Shown here in pieces: positions 56,323-64,000 of a stretch of DNA of 64,000 nt; position 1 is the first letter of the stretch, and each line of letters opens with the position of its first letter. Source of the stretch: GCA-2746795 sp964643965 (GTDB lineage Bacteria > Chloroflexota > Anaerolineae > Promineifilales > Promineifilaceae); the NCBI GenBank assembly GCA_964643965.1, contig CAZXVH010000001.1, positions 81,038 through 145,037 of the forward strand, read 5' to 3'. A program made the translations under genes and the position numbers. The notes under the pieces are model-generated. The model made no database searches and had not been told where the DNA came from. It saw only the letters and a program-made list of their open reading frames with translations.

Positions 56323-56427
56323 ATATTCTCCCTTATTTCTCAAAACATCAGCAAACGAAATCTGTTTACAGGGGATGATGAAGACAGTGAATCTACAACC
56401 CTTATGACGATTTGTTGAACACACGTC
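56323..56427 (+). pseudogene. degenerate copy of the Phd/PIN junction
   Basis: AATCTGTTTACAGGGGATGA and the bases up to 56396 repeat, with two or three changes, the 55430-55465 junction where the Phd-like gene ends and the PIN gene starts. The CAAAACATCAGCAAACG stretch at 56341-56357 likewise matches 55067-55083 upstream of the antitoxin. Almost the whole antitoxin is therefore missing between them. TTTGTTGAACACRCG occurs twice (56305, 56411). It reads as the scar of a duplicated and deleted module. Confidence 0.5.
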
Positions 56428-56448
56428 GCATATTCTCGCGGACATGCT

Positions 56449-57498
56449 CTAGGAGGGGGTGGTCGTCGGGGGTGGCGTGTAGTTGTCCAGGTAATCGGTA
56501 ACGGCCGTTTCCCCCGCCGCCACCAACTTCTGATACGATTCATCCAAAAGGGTCGGCTGAATGTGGAAATCGGTGGCGGATACGCAGCAGTTGCTCACTT
56601 CAATCGTGCGCCTTTTGTCCAATAATTGCTGGTTGTAGCCCACCGCCTGTGCATCCAGCCAGGTCTCAAAGAGATTGGTGATATAGCTGGCGATATTATT
56701 GATTTCTCTCTGCCCGGCATCAGGGCAGTCGGCAGGCGTGTAGTGCCGCACACCCAGCGTTTCCCAGTTGACGCCATAGGATAATGATTGCTGCGTCGGG
56801 ATGTATTGCGGTTGATCAAACAGATGTAGGGGGAAATTGCTCAAAATGGCGCCATCCCCGTAATAATCCCCTTCTTCATCATTGATCTGTTTACCATCAA
56901 AGCGGGGGGCGGCAAAAAAGAGGGGGATAGATTGGGAGAGCAGCAGAGCGTCGGCTACGGGAACGTCTGGCGTGTTTTCGGCGGAAAACACCTCAAGCTG
57001 ATGGCGCGAAATATTGGTGGCGGTGATGTACAGGTCGCGGAAACCGTGGTTGCGGAAATCGGCGAAGGTGGCCGTGCCATAACCCGTTTGGGCGGCGATG
57101 GTGGTGAGCAGCCATTTGTAGGCGTAGCTGGTATCGTACCAGCCGTATTCGCGCAGCAGCCGATTCAGCCCATCCACGTTGCCCGCCATCTCTTTACTGC
57201 GCACCGCCCCAATCAAGCGAGAAGGCATACGCACAGTGGTCTTGAGGCCCGGGATTTTGGCGTAGTCGAGCGTATTGTAGAGGGCGATGCTCTCTTCCAC
57301 CCCCAACCGAAAACTGAGAATGGCCGCCAGCATCGCCCCGGCTGAAGTGCCCCCTACTCGTTCAATCTGGCCTAAAAGGTCCCGCGCTGCCAACCCGCGA
57401 ATGACGCCATGATAGGCAAAGGTGCGCACACCGCCACCCTGAAAGATGAGGTTCTTGAAGGGGTACCGCATGGTTTTTGTGATCGGTGACTTGGGCAA
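56449..57498 (-). CDS. patatin-like phospholipase
   Basis: Lipid acyl hydrolase, 349 residues. The Ser-Asp dyad motifs are present: oxyanion loop IFQGGGVRTFAYHG, nucleophile GGTSAGAML and the Asp in YYGDGAILSNFP. Start 57498 or Met at 57471, just before the core domain. The protein is cytoplasmic by sequence, without signal peptide. Its natural substrate is unknown; bacterial patatins cleave membrane phospholipids or storage lipids. It is the last gene of a minus-strand run. Confidence 0.85.
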   Translation of the reverse strand: MPKSPITKTMRYPFKNLIFQGGGVRTFAYHGVIRGLAARDLLGQIERVGGTSAGAMLAAILSFRLGVEESIALYNTLDYAKIPGLKTTVRMPSRLIGAVRSKEMAGNVDGLNRLLREYGWYDTSYAYKWLLTTIAAQTGYGTATFADFRNHGFRDLYITATNISRHQLEVFSAENTPDVPVADALLLSQSIPLFFAAPRFDGKQINDEEGDYYGDGAILSNFPLHLFDQPQYIPTQQSLSYGVNWETLGVRHYTPADCPDAGQREINNIASYITNLFETWLDAQAVGYNQQLLDKRRTIEVSNCCVSATDFHIQPTLLDESYQKLVAAGETAVTDYLDNYTPPPTTTPS

Positions 57499-57622
57499 GA
57501 TGGAGTAACTCCGGGTTAGCTGTAGCTATGACATTTATCGGGGGCACAGGACAGATTAAGGAGGATGAAAGAAGGGAGACGGCCGTTTCCTCCCTCCCCT
57601 CCCTGCTGAAACTGCGCCAGCC

Positions 57623-58639
57623 TTAAAGGTCAGGGACCTTGGGCGGTGGGTGAAGCAATGGTGCTTTGCCAGTCTGCCCCTTTTTCCCGATGTAGACCCG
57701 GTATGTCGGGTCAATACTATACTGTCTGCTTCGCCACAATCCTACCCATGGATAAATCAATTGTAAAAAACCGACATATATTTTTTGCCAACTTTGCCAT
57801 TTGAAAAGGCCCGACAAAATTTGGCGGAAACCCATTTGTATAATCCAGTCGCTTAGTAAGCGTAAGCTGGCCCAATCGCCTGTGCGCACATATTTGTTAA
57901 CAGCAGCGCCAGCGCCATACGCATAATTGCGGAAGGTGTTTCTAACGTCCGGCCAATTACGCCAATGCGCATGGTACACCAAAACGTTAGGCGAATATAA
58001 GATTTTTCCGCCGGCCGCCATGATGCGATAGCCAATATCCCGTTCCGGCCAGGAGCATAACGGGGCGCCGGCCCCTAGAAATTCGTCGAACAAGCCATAG
58101 GTGGTAAAGGCGCTACGCCGAAAGGACATATTGGCCCCATGCCCAAACCCGAGATTAAAGCGATTATCGCCAAACATATGATGATGGGGGCAATCTTTAG
58201 CCGCCATAGGTAGAATTTCTTGCATTCGTTGAATTTCTTGGAACTGTTCGGGGGGAACGGCCGTTTCTGAGATACTTACCGGTTTAATCCGCCCAAACAG
58301 AGAAACACATTCAGGATACGCTTCGTATTCACTGAGCAGCATTTCTAACCAGTTTTTCTCAACCGCGCAATCATCATCGGTCAGCGCCACAATGGGGGCG
58401 ACGCCGGCCGCAATACCAATATTGCGCGCCGCATTAACCCCCTTGACGGCTGAATGGATGTAGACGAAGCGGGGGTCTTGTGCGGCGAAGCGTTGCACCA
58501 CATCGGCCGTGGCTGAATCGTCACTTTGATCCACAATCCAGGCTTGAAAATCTTGAACAGTATTGGCTTGCAAACTGCGCAGCGTATTTGTAATCAAATC
58601 CTGCCTGTTGCAAGTGGGGATAACGACATCTATACGCAT
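57623..58639 (-). CDS. glycosyltransferase family 2
   Basis: Nucleotide-sugar-dependent glycosyltransferase of 338 residues. A GT-A fold is shown by IDVVIPTCNRQDLI at the N-terminus, the NAARNIGIAAG loop and the metal-binding region VALTDDDCAVEKNW. The galactosyltransferase-type WPERDIGYR follows. One or two hydrophobic segments near the C-terminus could associate with the membrane. The acceptor is unknown. No other polysaccharide gene is nearby. Confidence 0.85.
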   Translation of the reverse strand: MRIDVVIPTCNRQDLITNTLRSLQANTVQDFQAWIVDQSDDSATADVVQRFAAQDPRFVYIHSAVKGVNAARNIGIAAGVAPIVALTDDDCAVEKNWLEMLLSEYEAYPECVSLFGRIKPVSISETAVPPEQFQEIQRMQEILPMAAKDCPHHHMFGDNRFNLGFGHGANMSFRRSAFTTYGLFDEFLGAGAPLCSWPERDIGYRIMAAGGKILYSPNVLVYHAHWRNWPDVRNTFRNYAYGAGAAVNKYVRTGDWASLRLLSDWIIQMGFRQILSGLFKWQSWQKIYVGFLQLIYPWVGLWRSRQYSIDPTYRVYIGKKGQTGKAPLLHPPPKVPDL

Positions 58640-58679
58640 CTATACCTATAACCTTTTTTGTGGATAAGATAAATACGAC

Positions 58680-60023
58680 TCAATTATTATAAGCTAAAAA
58701 GTCGTTGCCAACCCAACCTTCTTCCCCTTGTGGTGTGCGGATTTTGCGCCAACTAATGCCGCCTTGATCCTGAGTGGCGTCCGGCAGCAGGCTGACAACC
58801 GTTCCTTCCGGTAAGATAGTGATTTCCACTCCACCAGGAGTATTCCGCAACGTAAGCCCGATGCCTTGTGTGCCAAACACAATAGCTTGAGGCCAGATGG
58901 GAGTGGGGGCTGGCGTGGGAGTATTGTCGAGTTGAGGTGGTTGGGCCAGGATTGCCAGTGGATAACTATCAGGTTGATTGAAGTGATTATATGTCAGGCG
59001 GGAGACAGCTTCAAATAATGGGGCGCTCTCTTCCCATTCTAACCAGCCGGGGGCATAGAGAGCCATACCAATCAAATAGGGGCGTTCAGGCCCAAAGACA
59101 ATGCCGATGTTGCCATGTGTATCATCGATCCAGCCGACTTTGTGGGAGAATGTGACGTTCTCTGGCAAGCCATTTTGCAGCAGGCGGGCCAACTCGTTGA
59201 GTTCCAACAGGCGCAGTATCTCCTGACATTCGTTCTGCATGATCTGTTCGGGATAAACTTCGCGTAGTAAGCCAGAATTGGATTGAGCGCAGCTGTAAAT
59301 CTCGGTCAGGAGGCGGGCTAAATCGCCGAGGGTTGTTTGGCGATACGGATCGGGCCGGGTGCTAAGATCGGTGCGTTGGTTGGCCGGCGTCAGGTAGGTT
59401 TGCTGCCGGCCGGGTGGCGGCTCCAGGTTATAAGGCACAGCGATGAAGGTGTTGTAAAGGCCAAGGTTCCGCATGGATTGGGTCAATGCGTCGGCGCCAC
59501 TGAAAATGTCGCCGCCGCCAACGACATCACGCAGGAGCAGGTTAGCGGCGAAGTTGCTGGAGACGGAGGTGGTTTGGGTGAGCAGTTTAGTCTGCTCAAT
59601 GTCGGGTGGGCGGTCAAGCGCCCGAAACGTTTCTACGAGCAGCGGGATTTTGATGAGGCTCGTACCGGCCAGGGCGACATCCGGGTTCAGGCTGACCTGC
59701 TCGCCGGTTTGCAGATCGATGATGATGAAGCTGGCGACGCCGGAGAAATCTGCCAGGGTGTGCTCGATAGCAGCCTGAAGGTAGTGGATGTCGGGAGGGA
59801 CGAAGGGCGTGGCAGTAGGCGAGACGGTTGCTTTGGCTGTGGCGATTGGTTGTGTCTGGACGGTGGGTTGGGTTGTGGCTGTGTTTGTGGGTATGGAGAT
59901 GGTGGGAGCAGTTGGTGTGGGGGAAACGGCCGTTTCTCCCCTCTCTATTTCTGTTTGGCAGGCAGTAGCCAGCAGCAATATCAGGCCCAAAACGGCCGGG
60001 CAACGTGTGAAAAATCTTTTCAT
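58680..60023 (-). CDS. beta-lactamase-fold lipoprotein with C-terminal SH3-like domain
   Basis: 447 residues. A signal peptide with lipobox LLATAC anchors it outside the membrane, followed by a Pro/Thr-rich linker (about 30-75). The middle domain has the class A serine beta-lactamase layout: TSLIKIPLL (Ser-x-x-Lys), VSSNFAANLLL (SxN) and HKVGWIDD (K-x-G). The last 70 residues are SH3-like (GLTLRNTPGGVEITI, GWVGNDFLAY). Such proteins may be beta-lactamases or cell-wall peptidases/esterases; the SH3-like domain and lipid anchor favour a cell-envelope role. Confidence 0.75.
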   Translation of the reverse strand: MKRFFTRCPAVLGLILLLATACQTEIERGETAVSPTPTAPTISIPTNTATTQPTVQTQPIATAKATVSPTATPFVPPDIHYLQAAIEHTLADFSGVASFIIIDLQTGEQVSLNPDVALAGTSLIKIPLLVETFRALDRPPDIEQTKLLTQTTSVSSNFAANLLLRDVVGGGDIFSGADALTQSMRNLGLYNTFIAVPYNLEPPPGRQQTYLTPANQRTDLSTRPDPYRQTTLGDLARLLTEIYSCAQSNSGLLREVYPEQIMQNECQEILRLLELNELARLLQNGLPENVTFSHKVGWIDDTHGNIGIVFGPERPYLIGMALYAPGWLEWEESAPLFEAVSRLTYNHFNQPDSYPLAILAQPPQLDNTPTPAPTPIWPQAIVFGTQGIGLTLRNTPGGVEITILPEGTVVSLLPDATQDQGGISWRKIRTPQGEEGWVGNDFLAYNN

Positions 60024-60084
60024 CGACTTGTTTTTTTCTCGTTCCCAAAACGGCCGGTAAGTGGTACATGTTCGTTGCCTATGG

Positions 60085-60906
60085 CTACTGCATCAAACCG
60101 GATTCTAAAAGACGATCATGTATTTCATTAAAAGCGTCGGCGTCGGCCTGGCTTATTTTACCCGCTTCCAGCAGGGCGGTCAGCATGACTATCTGATTTT
60201 GGCCCATGCTGCCGCTCATGGGTGCTTCGCCAGCCATCAGATCCTCCATCAAGCCATGAACGGTGTCAAAAGTGTCTGCTTCAGCTTGGGTGAGGACGCC
60301 ATCAGCAACGGCCGTTTTCAACATCTCCGCCCGTTGTTGTCCTTCGGCAGCCGGATCGAAGCGCGACCCCATGCCCCCTGGCATTACCTGGCCGCTGCTC
60401 AAGGCGCGTATGTAGTTGATCACATCCCAGCGGTCCGTTTCATCGAAAGCGGTTCCCCAGGCGGGCATGGCGGAGTTAAACGGATCATGCGAACCGCCTT
60501 CACTGACGCGCCAGTAAAGATAGTCATCGCCCAACATGCGGCTGGTGTGGGCGATGGGCGCTGGCGCCGGATCCAAATTGGCGGCGTTAGCGCCATCTCC
60601 CATGCCACCTTCACCGTGGCAGACGACGCAATAGGTGGTATAGATTTCTTCGCCCCGTGCCAACGATTCTTCATCCGCAGGGATGGGATTGGTAAGCCCT
60701 GCATATTCCTCGGGAACAGTGGCACGGTGACGCGCCATCATGCCGTTTCCCATGCCCATGCCCATACCCATACCCATGCCTCGGCCGGCTCTCTCACCTG
60801 AACCTGGTGCTTGTGTGCGGTCGGAAACGGCCGTTTCTATACCAGCCATGCCTCCGCAAGCCGTTAATACCAGCGCAAACAGTAAAATTATCAGTGAAAA
60901 TCTCAT
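60085..60906 (-). CDS. cytochrome c-type lipoprotein
   Basis: 273 residues. The lipobox is LVLTACGG. A Gly/Met tract (GRGMGMGMGMGMGNG) precedes one class I cytochrome c domain with the haem motif CVVCH in TTYCVVCHGEGGMGDGAN and a distal Met in PAWG... or M-rich region. The C-terminal 75 residues contain two similar short helical pairs (LTQAEADTFDTVHGLMEDL and KISQADADAFNEIHDRLLE). It starts ten bases after the selenoprotein gene downstream of copA, so it is probably part of the copper operon, perhaps as electron carrier or Met-rich copper binder. Confidence 0.8.
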   Translation of the reverse strand: MRFSLIILLFALVLTACGGMAGIETAVSDRTQAPGSGERAGRGMGMGMGMGMGNGMMARHRATVPEEYAGLTNPIPADEESLARGEEIYTTYCVVCHGEGGMGDGANAANLDPAPAPIAHTSRMLGDDYLYWRVSEGGSHDPFNSAMPAWGTAFDETDRWDVINYIRALSSGQVMPGGMGSRFDPAAEGQQRAEMLKTAVADGVLTQAEADTFDTVHGLMEDLMAGEAPMSGSMGQNQIVMLTALLEAGKISQADADAFNEIHDRLLESGLMQ

Positions 60907-60916
60907 TTTTTATTCT

Positions 60917-61126
60917 CTAATTAGGAAACTCATGCTGCTTCTGTTTTGAAAAGCAGTAGACATCACCATACGAGCAAAAAATACAGCAATCCTCTGCTTT
61001 GTGTTTCATGACTACGCCACAACTGGCGCAGGTATGTTGCAATTGTCACAACCCATCTGCAATGGTTAATAAATCGGAAAAGCCACAGTTTGGGCAGGTA
61101 ACGGTTGATTCTTTGATGAATGTCAT
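60917..61126 (-). CDS. GDCCVxC-domain protein, probable selenoprotein (TGA = Sec27)
   Basis: Small cysteine-rich protein, 69 residues if TGA 61048-61046 is read as selenocysteine. It begins MTFIKESTVTCPNCG; after the TGA the same frame continues QLQHTCASCGVVMKHKAED, CCIFCSYGDVYC and ends at TAG 60919-60917. The family (known as GDCCVxC domain (seleno)proteins) has Cys or Sec where this TGA stands, in a TDAC/U-Q context. A 7-bp hairpin fitting a bacterial SECIS follows the TGA. The gene lies between copA (11-base gap) and the cytochrome c gene (10-base gap), suggesting a metal or redox role. If Sec is not inserted, only a 26-residue stub is made. Confidence 0.65.
61012..61031 (-). promoter_or_regulatory. 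SECIS-like hairpin after the in-frame TGA
   Basis: On the minus strand, 14 bases after the TGA: stem CTGCGCC (61031-61025), loop AGTTGT (61024-61019), stem GGCGTAG (61018-61012), seven pairs with one G-U. The loop carries GU in its second and third positions; the E. coli fdhF SECIS also has a GU in a six-base loop, three bases nearer to the UGA. No bulged U equivalent is evident. It is inferred by eye only. Confidence 0.5.
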
Positions 61127-61137
61127 GGGCTTTCGTT

Positions 61138-63663
61138 TTATAGTTTTACGCGCTTCAATCTCAGCGAATTTGTGACCACGCTGACGCTGGAGAAGGCCAT
61201 CGCCCCCGCCGCCAAAATGGGGCTGAGTTGCCGTAAAAGGTTTGGCGCCCACTCGAATGGAGCCAATACACCGGCCGCAATCGGAATCAGGATGATGTTG
61301 TAGCCAAACGCCCATACCAGGTTTTCATGAATATTGCGCATCGTCGCTTTAGACAGCTTGATCGCTTGCGGCACACTGCGTAAATCGCCGCGCATCAGGG
61401 TGACATCGGCCGTTTCCATGGCTACATCTGTGCCTGTGCCAATCGCCAGCCCGACATTGGCTTGCGCCAGGGCAGGGGCGTCGTTGATACCGTCGCCCAC
61501 CATGCCCACGATGAAACCTTCCTCTTGCAATTGCTTGACATAACTGGCTTTTTCACCCGGCAGCACTTCGCCAAAGATGCGGTCAATACCCACTTCAGCG
61601 GCGATGGCTTGGGCGGTGGCTTCGTTGTCGCCCGTCATCATGATGACTGTTAAGCCCAGGTCTTTCATGGCCTGCACCGCTTCTTTGGAGCCTTCTTTAA
61701 TGGTGTCAGCCACGCCGATAATGGCGCTGGCTTGCCCATCGATGGCCAGCCACATGGCGGTTTTCGCTTCGTTTTGCAGCCTCTCCGCTTTGGCTTCTAA
61801 GCCGTTTAAGGGGATGGCTTCCTGTGCCATCAAGCGCTGATTGCCCAGCAAAACATCGTGTCCATCCACCCGCGCCCGAATGCCATGGCCGGCAATGCTT
61901 TCAAAATCGGTGGGGTCGCTCAAGATCAACCCTTTCTCATTGGCCGCCCGGACAATGGCTTCACCCAGCGGATGCTCGGAACCGCGTTCGGCGGAGGCGG
62001 CGAGCGTGAGTAAGTAATCGGTGGTTGATAAACGGTTATCGGTATTCGGTGATCGGTGGTCGGTAGGCTGACCACTGATCACTGACCACTGATCACTGAC
62101 CACTATATCCGTCACCGACGGTTCCCCGCGTGTAATCGTGCCTGTCTTATCCAGGACGATGGCGTTGAGTTTATGCACCTCTTCCAGGGCAGCGCTGTTT
62201 TTGAAGAGGATGCCGTATTCGGCGCCTTTGCCCACGCCGACCATGATGGAGGTGGGGGTGGCCAGGCCCATGGCGCAGGGACAGGCGATGACGAGAACGG
62301 CCGTTAACCTGACCAACGCTTCCACAAAATCACCTGTCACCAGATACCAAATGCCAAACGTAACAAAGGCCACAATGATCACAAACGGCACAAAATAAGC
62401 TGATACCTGGTCTACCACGCGCTGGATGGGCGCTTTGCTGCCTTGCGCCTGCTCCACCATTTTGATGATTTGGGCTAACGCGGTCTCTTTGCCTACTTTG
62501 GTCGCTTCAAATTTGAGCAGCCCTTGCTTGTTGAGCGTGGCGCCGATGACGGCATCGCCCACGGTTTTCTCCACGGGTAGACTTTCGCCGGAGATCATGC
62601 TCTCGTCTACAGCAGAACGGCCGTTTACCACCACTCCATCTACCGGAATCTTCTCACCCGGGCGCACTACCACAATATCGCCATGTTCCACTTCGGCGAT
62701 GGGGATGTCTACTTCTATGCCGTTGCGCACCACGCGGGCGGTTTTGGCTTGCAGGCCGATGAGCTTCTTGATGGCTTCGCTCGTCTGGCTTTTGGCGCGA
62801 ACTTCCAGCAATTTACCCGTCACAATAAGCGTGATGATCATGGCGCTGGTCTCAAAATAGACGTGGTGACCCAGCGCCATGGAGCCAAGCGTCAGACCAA
62901 TGAGAACGGCGACGCTGTAAATATAGGCCACCGAAGAACCCATGGCTACCAGCACATCCATGTTGGCGCTGCCGTTACGCAAGCTCTTGTAAGCGCCCAC
63001 GTAATAATCCCAGCCCACGTAAAACTGGACGGGGGTAGCCAGGGCAAAGAAGAGCCAGTTAACCCAATTGGCGTTGGCCCAATCGCCCAGCAAGCCAAAA
63101 TCGCGGGACATGCTCAATATAAAGAGAGGCGTGGTGAAAATAAGGCCGACGAGGAGCCGCTTTTTTTGATGATCGACCTCTGCCTGGCGGGCGGCCGCTT
63201 CGGCGTCTTCTGGTTCGTCGGCGCTGGCGCTTTCCACCACGTCATAACCTGCTTTGCGTACCGCAGCGACGAGATCGGCGCGGGTGACGGCGCCGGCCGT
63301 ATAGCGTACGGTCGCTTTTTCGTTGGCGTAGTTGACGGTGGCGCTGAGGACGCCATCCACCTTGTTGAGGCGGCGTTCGATGGTATTGGCGCAGTTGGCG
63401 CAAGTCATGCCCAGCAGGGAGAGTTCAGTTTCGGCGGTGGGCACTTCGTAGCCAGCCTGTTCGATGCGGGCGATGACGTCGGCGGTGACGGCTTGGGGCT
63501 TGACCAGCGCGGGATCGTAGGTGAAGGTGACTTTTTCGCTGGCGAAATTGACGTTGGCGGCCGCCACGCCGTCTACTTTTTTCGCATTGCGCTCAACAGT
63601 AGCGACGCAGTTAGCGCAGGTCATGCCCATGACGGGCAGGGTGATTTGTTTTTCTTCTGACAT
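61138..63663 (-). CDS. copA: copper-exporting P1B-type ATPase
   Basis: 841 residues. Two N-terminal heavy-metal domains carry GMTCANC (about residues 13-19 and 84-90). Eight membrane helices follow, with the CPC metal site in [11 protein letters not shown], the phosphorylation site DKTGTITRG, the HP motif SEHPLGEA and [10 protein letters not shown]. The CPC and GMTCANC motifs indicate Cu+ (or Ag+). About 25-29 residues after TDIV (nearly 520-548) are encoded by spacer-type tandem repeats (62034-62105), an in-frame insertion at a surface loop of the ATP-binding domain. It is co-directional with a copZ-like gene upstream and the selenoprotein and cytochrome c genes downstream. Confidence 0.92.
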   Translation of the reverse strand: MSEEKQITLPVMGMTCANCVATVERNAKKVDGVAAANVNFASEKVTFTYDPALVKPQAVTADVIARIEQAGYEVPTAETELSLLGMTCANCANTIERRLNKVDGVLSATVNYANEKATVRYTAGAVTRADLVAAVRKAGYDVVESASADEPEDAEAAARQAEVDHQKKRLLVGLIFTTPLFILSMSRDFGLLGDWANANWVNWLFFALATPVQFYVGWDYYVGAYKSLRNGSANMDVLVAMGSSVAYIYSVAVLIGLTLGSMALGHHVYFETSAMIITLIVTGKLLEVRAKSQTSEAIKKLIGLQAKTARVVRNGIEVDIPIAEVEHGDIVVVRPGEKIPVDGVVVNGRSAVDESMISGESLPVEKTVGDAVIGATLNKQGLLKFEATKVGKETALAQIIKMVEQAQGSKAPIQRVVDQVSAYFVPFVIIVAFVTFGIWYLVTGDFVEALVRLTAVLVIACPCAMGLATPTSIMVGVGKGAEYGILFKNSAALEEVHKLNAIVLDKTGTITRGEPSVTDIVVSDQWSVISGQPTDHRSPNTDNRLSTTDYLLTLAASAERGSEHPLGEAIVRAANEKGLILSDPTDFESIAGHGIRARVDGHDVLLGNQRLMAQEAIPLNGLEAKAERLQNEAKTAMWLAIDGQASAIIGVADTIKEGSKEAVQAMKDLGLTVIMMTGDNEATAQAIAAEVGIDRIFGEVLPGEKASYVKQLQEEGFIVGMVGDGINDAPALAQANVGLAIGTGTDVAMETADVTLMRGDLRSVPQAIKLSKATMRNIHENLVWAFGYNIILIPIAAGVLAPFEWAPNLLRQLSPILAAGAMAFSSVSVVTNSLRLKRVKL

Positions 63664-63707
63664 AGGGGTAGCTTCTTAAGACCTGTCAGGTCTATCGGGT
63701 TTGTCTG

Positions 63708-63929
63708 TTAACTGATTTGAATGAGACCTTCGGGTGGGTAGTTGATCTCTTGCAGCAGGGCCTGAATTTCTGTCCAGGTGGCTGGTTTGTCCCACATGAC
63801 GGTGACTTGTTTGCTCTCTTGATCGGCTTTGACGCTGGTAACACCCGCGATGTCGGCGACTTCCATTTCAATGGTGTGGGTGCAGTGACCGCAGCTGATA
63901 TTGGGGACGGTGAAGGTTTTTGTTTCCAT
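63708..63929 (-). CDS. copZ: HMA-domain copper chaperone (CopZ-like)
   Basis: 73-residue protein consisting of a single heavy-metal-associated domain with the metal-binding GHCTHT-type CxxC in ISCGHCTHTIEMEV. It probably passes Cu+ to the N-terminal domains of the adjacent CopA. AAAGGAG lies just upstream of ATG 63929. It is the first gene of the presumed copper operon that runs leftwards to the cytochrome c gene. Confidence 0.85.
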   Translation of the reverse strand: METKTFTVPNISCGHCTHTIEMEVADIAGVTSVKADQESKQVTVMWDKPATWTEIQALLQEINYPPEGLIQIS

Positions 63930-63945
63930 AGTAAATCTCCTTTTT

Positions 63946-64000
63946 GATTGACGATTGACGATTGACGATTGACGATTGACGATTGACGATTGACGATTGA
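63946..64000. repeat. heptamer tandem repeat (ATTGACG)n at the window end
   Basis: About eight perfect copies of the 7-base unit ATTGACG, running to the last base and so cut by the window edge. It lies upstream of the copZ-like gene. Single related units (GATTGACGATTGAGG) occur in the aconitase-X linker at about 31755-31769. Confidence 0.85.

Larger units (their letters stand above)
1239..62625. repeat. dispersed palindrome AACGGCCGTT (at least 60 copies)
   Basis: Exact copies counted by eye begin at 1239, 1555, 4809, 9518, 10944, 14348, 16740, 17998, 18314, 19342, 20159, 21104, 24865, 25701, 25927, 26122, 26239, 28106, 29916, 31810, 32329, 33474, 33536, 34294, 35516, 35870, 36388, 37784, 39990, 40438, 41013, 41653, 42573, 42907, 43170, 44367, 45733, 46306, 46768, 47837, 47975, 48178, 48954, 48979, 50306, 50402, 52176, 52993, 53479, 53665, 53896, 54521, 54875, 54942, 55046, 55118, 56500, 58256, 59935, 60307, 60836, 62296 and 62616. 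Random expectation for a 10-mer is below 0.1. In genes it encodes NGR, TAV or RP by frame. One-mismatch copies (GACGGCCGTT, TACGGCCGTT) also occur. Confidence 0.95.

Noticed and set aside
61046..61315. 89-residue ORF ending at the TGA before the copper operon cytochrome
   Set aside because: Its N-terminal two thirds are an out-of-frame reading of copA; only the last 26 codons belong to a real gene, the probable selenoprotein.

Overview
The window looks like a piece of a draft bacterial scaffold, most probably Chloroflexota (Anaerolineae or a related class). It contains two 100-N assembly gaps (45425-45524 and 56203-56302). The evidence for the taxon is indirect: lipoproteins with Pro/Thr-rich linkers, a large repeat-built surface protein ending in LPFITK, a PucR regulator, citramalate-based isoleucine synthesis and archaeal-like mevalonate enzymes. 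GC content is moderate, about 55-58% in most genes.

Layout. 1-4.5 kb: an overlapping response regulator / receiver-histidine kinase pair, then a PucR-family regulator. 4.5-19.5 kb: a branched-chain amino acid cluster read rightwards (ilvB, ilvN, ilvC, leuA, a methyltransferase, leuC, leuD, cimA, later leuB). A 28-codon Leu/Ile/Val-rich leader peptide followed by a terminator precedes it. Together with leuB, cimA and leuCD can supply isoleucine via citramalate as well as leucine. Between cimA and leuB lie small toxin-antitoxin-type genes, a J-domain protein and a YbaK-type deacylase. 19.5-24.5 kb: three adjacent phosphofructokinase homologues on the minus strand, two of pyrophosphate type and one tandem-fused, eukaryote-like form. 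24.7-32.3 kb: a beta-propeller lipoprotein, then a UbiD-type decarboxylase, a Na+/H+ antiporter, a universal stress protein and a fused aconitase-X protein; the UbiD and aconitase-X genes suggest the archaeal-type mevalonate route. 32.5-34.2 kb: small antitoxin/nuclease cassettes, two of them frameshifted, separated by related spacer repeats. 34.4-39.4 kb: a membrane protein, a 1373-residue soluble-adenylyl-cyclase-like protein with an AT-rich TPR tail, and a RiPP-precursor-like peptide with its own promoter. 39.7-49.8 kb: an ABC-F ATPase, the repeat-built surface protein, an MFS transporter/GntR pair behind a 53-bp inverted repeat, an aldo/keto reductase and a queuosine-precursor transporter. 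50-56.4 kb: a second YbaK protein, a DHA2-type transporter, two tandem membrane-anchored alpha/beta hydrolases and a Phd/VapC-type module with a degenerate copy. 56.4-64 kb (minus strand): patatin, glycosyltransferase, beta-lactamase-fold lipoprotein, then a copper operon (copZ-like, copA, a likely selenoprotein, cytochrome c lipoprotein).

Two genome-wide signatures dominate. The 10-bp palindrome AACGGCCGTT occurs at least 60 times, about once per kb, in genes and spacers and on no particular strand, like the cyanobacterial HIP1 element. Short tandem repeats with mainly 7-8 base periods fill many spacers and in several places have entered reading frames (copA, the aconitase-X linker, the methyltransferase).

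Starts were chosen from ribosome-binding sites and family alignment from memory; no database search was possible.
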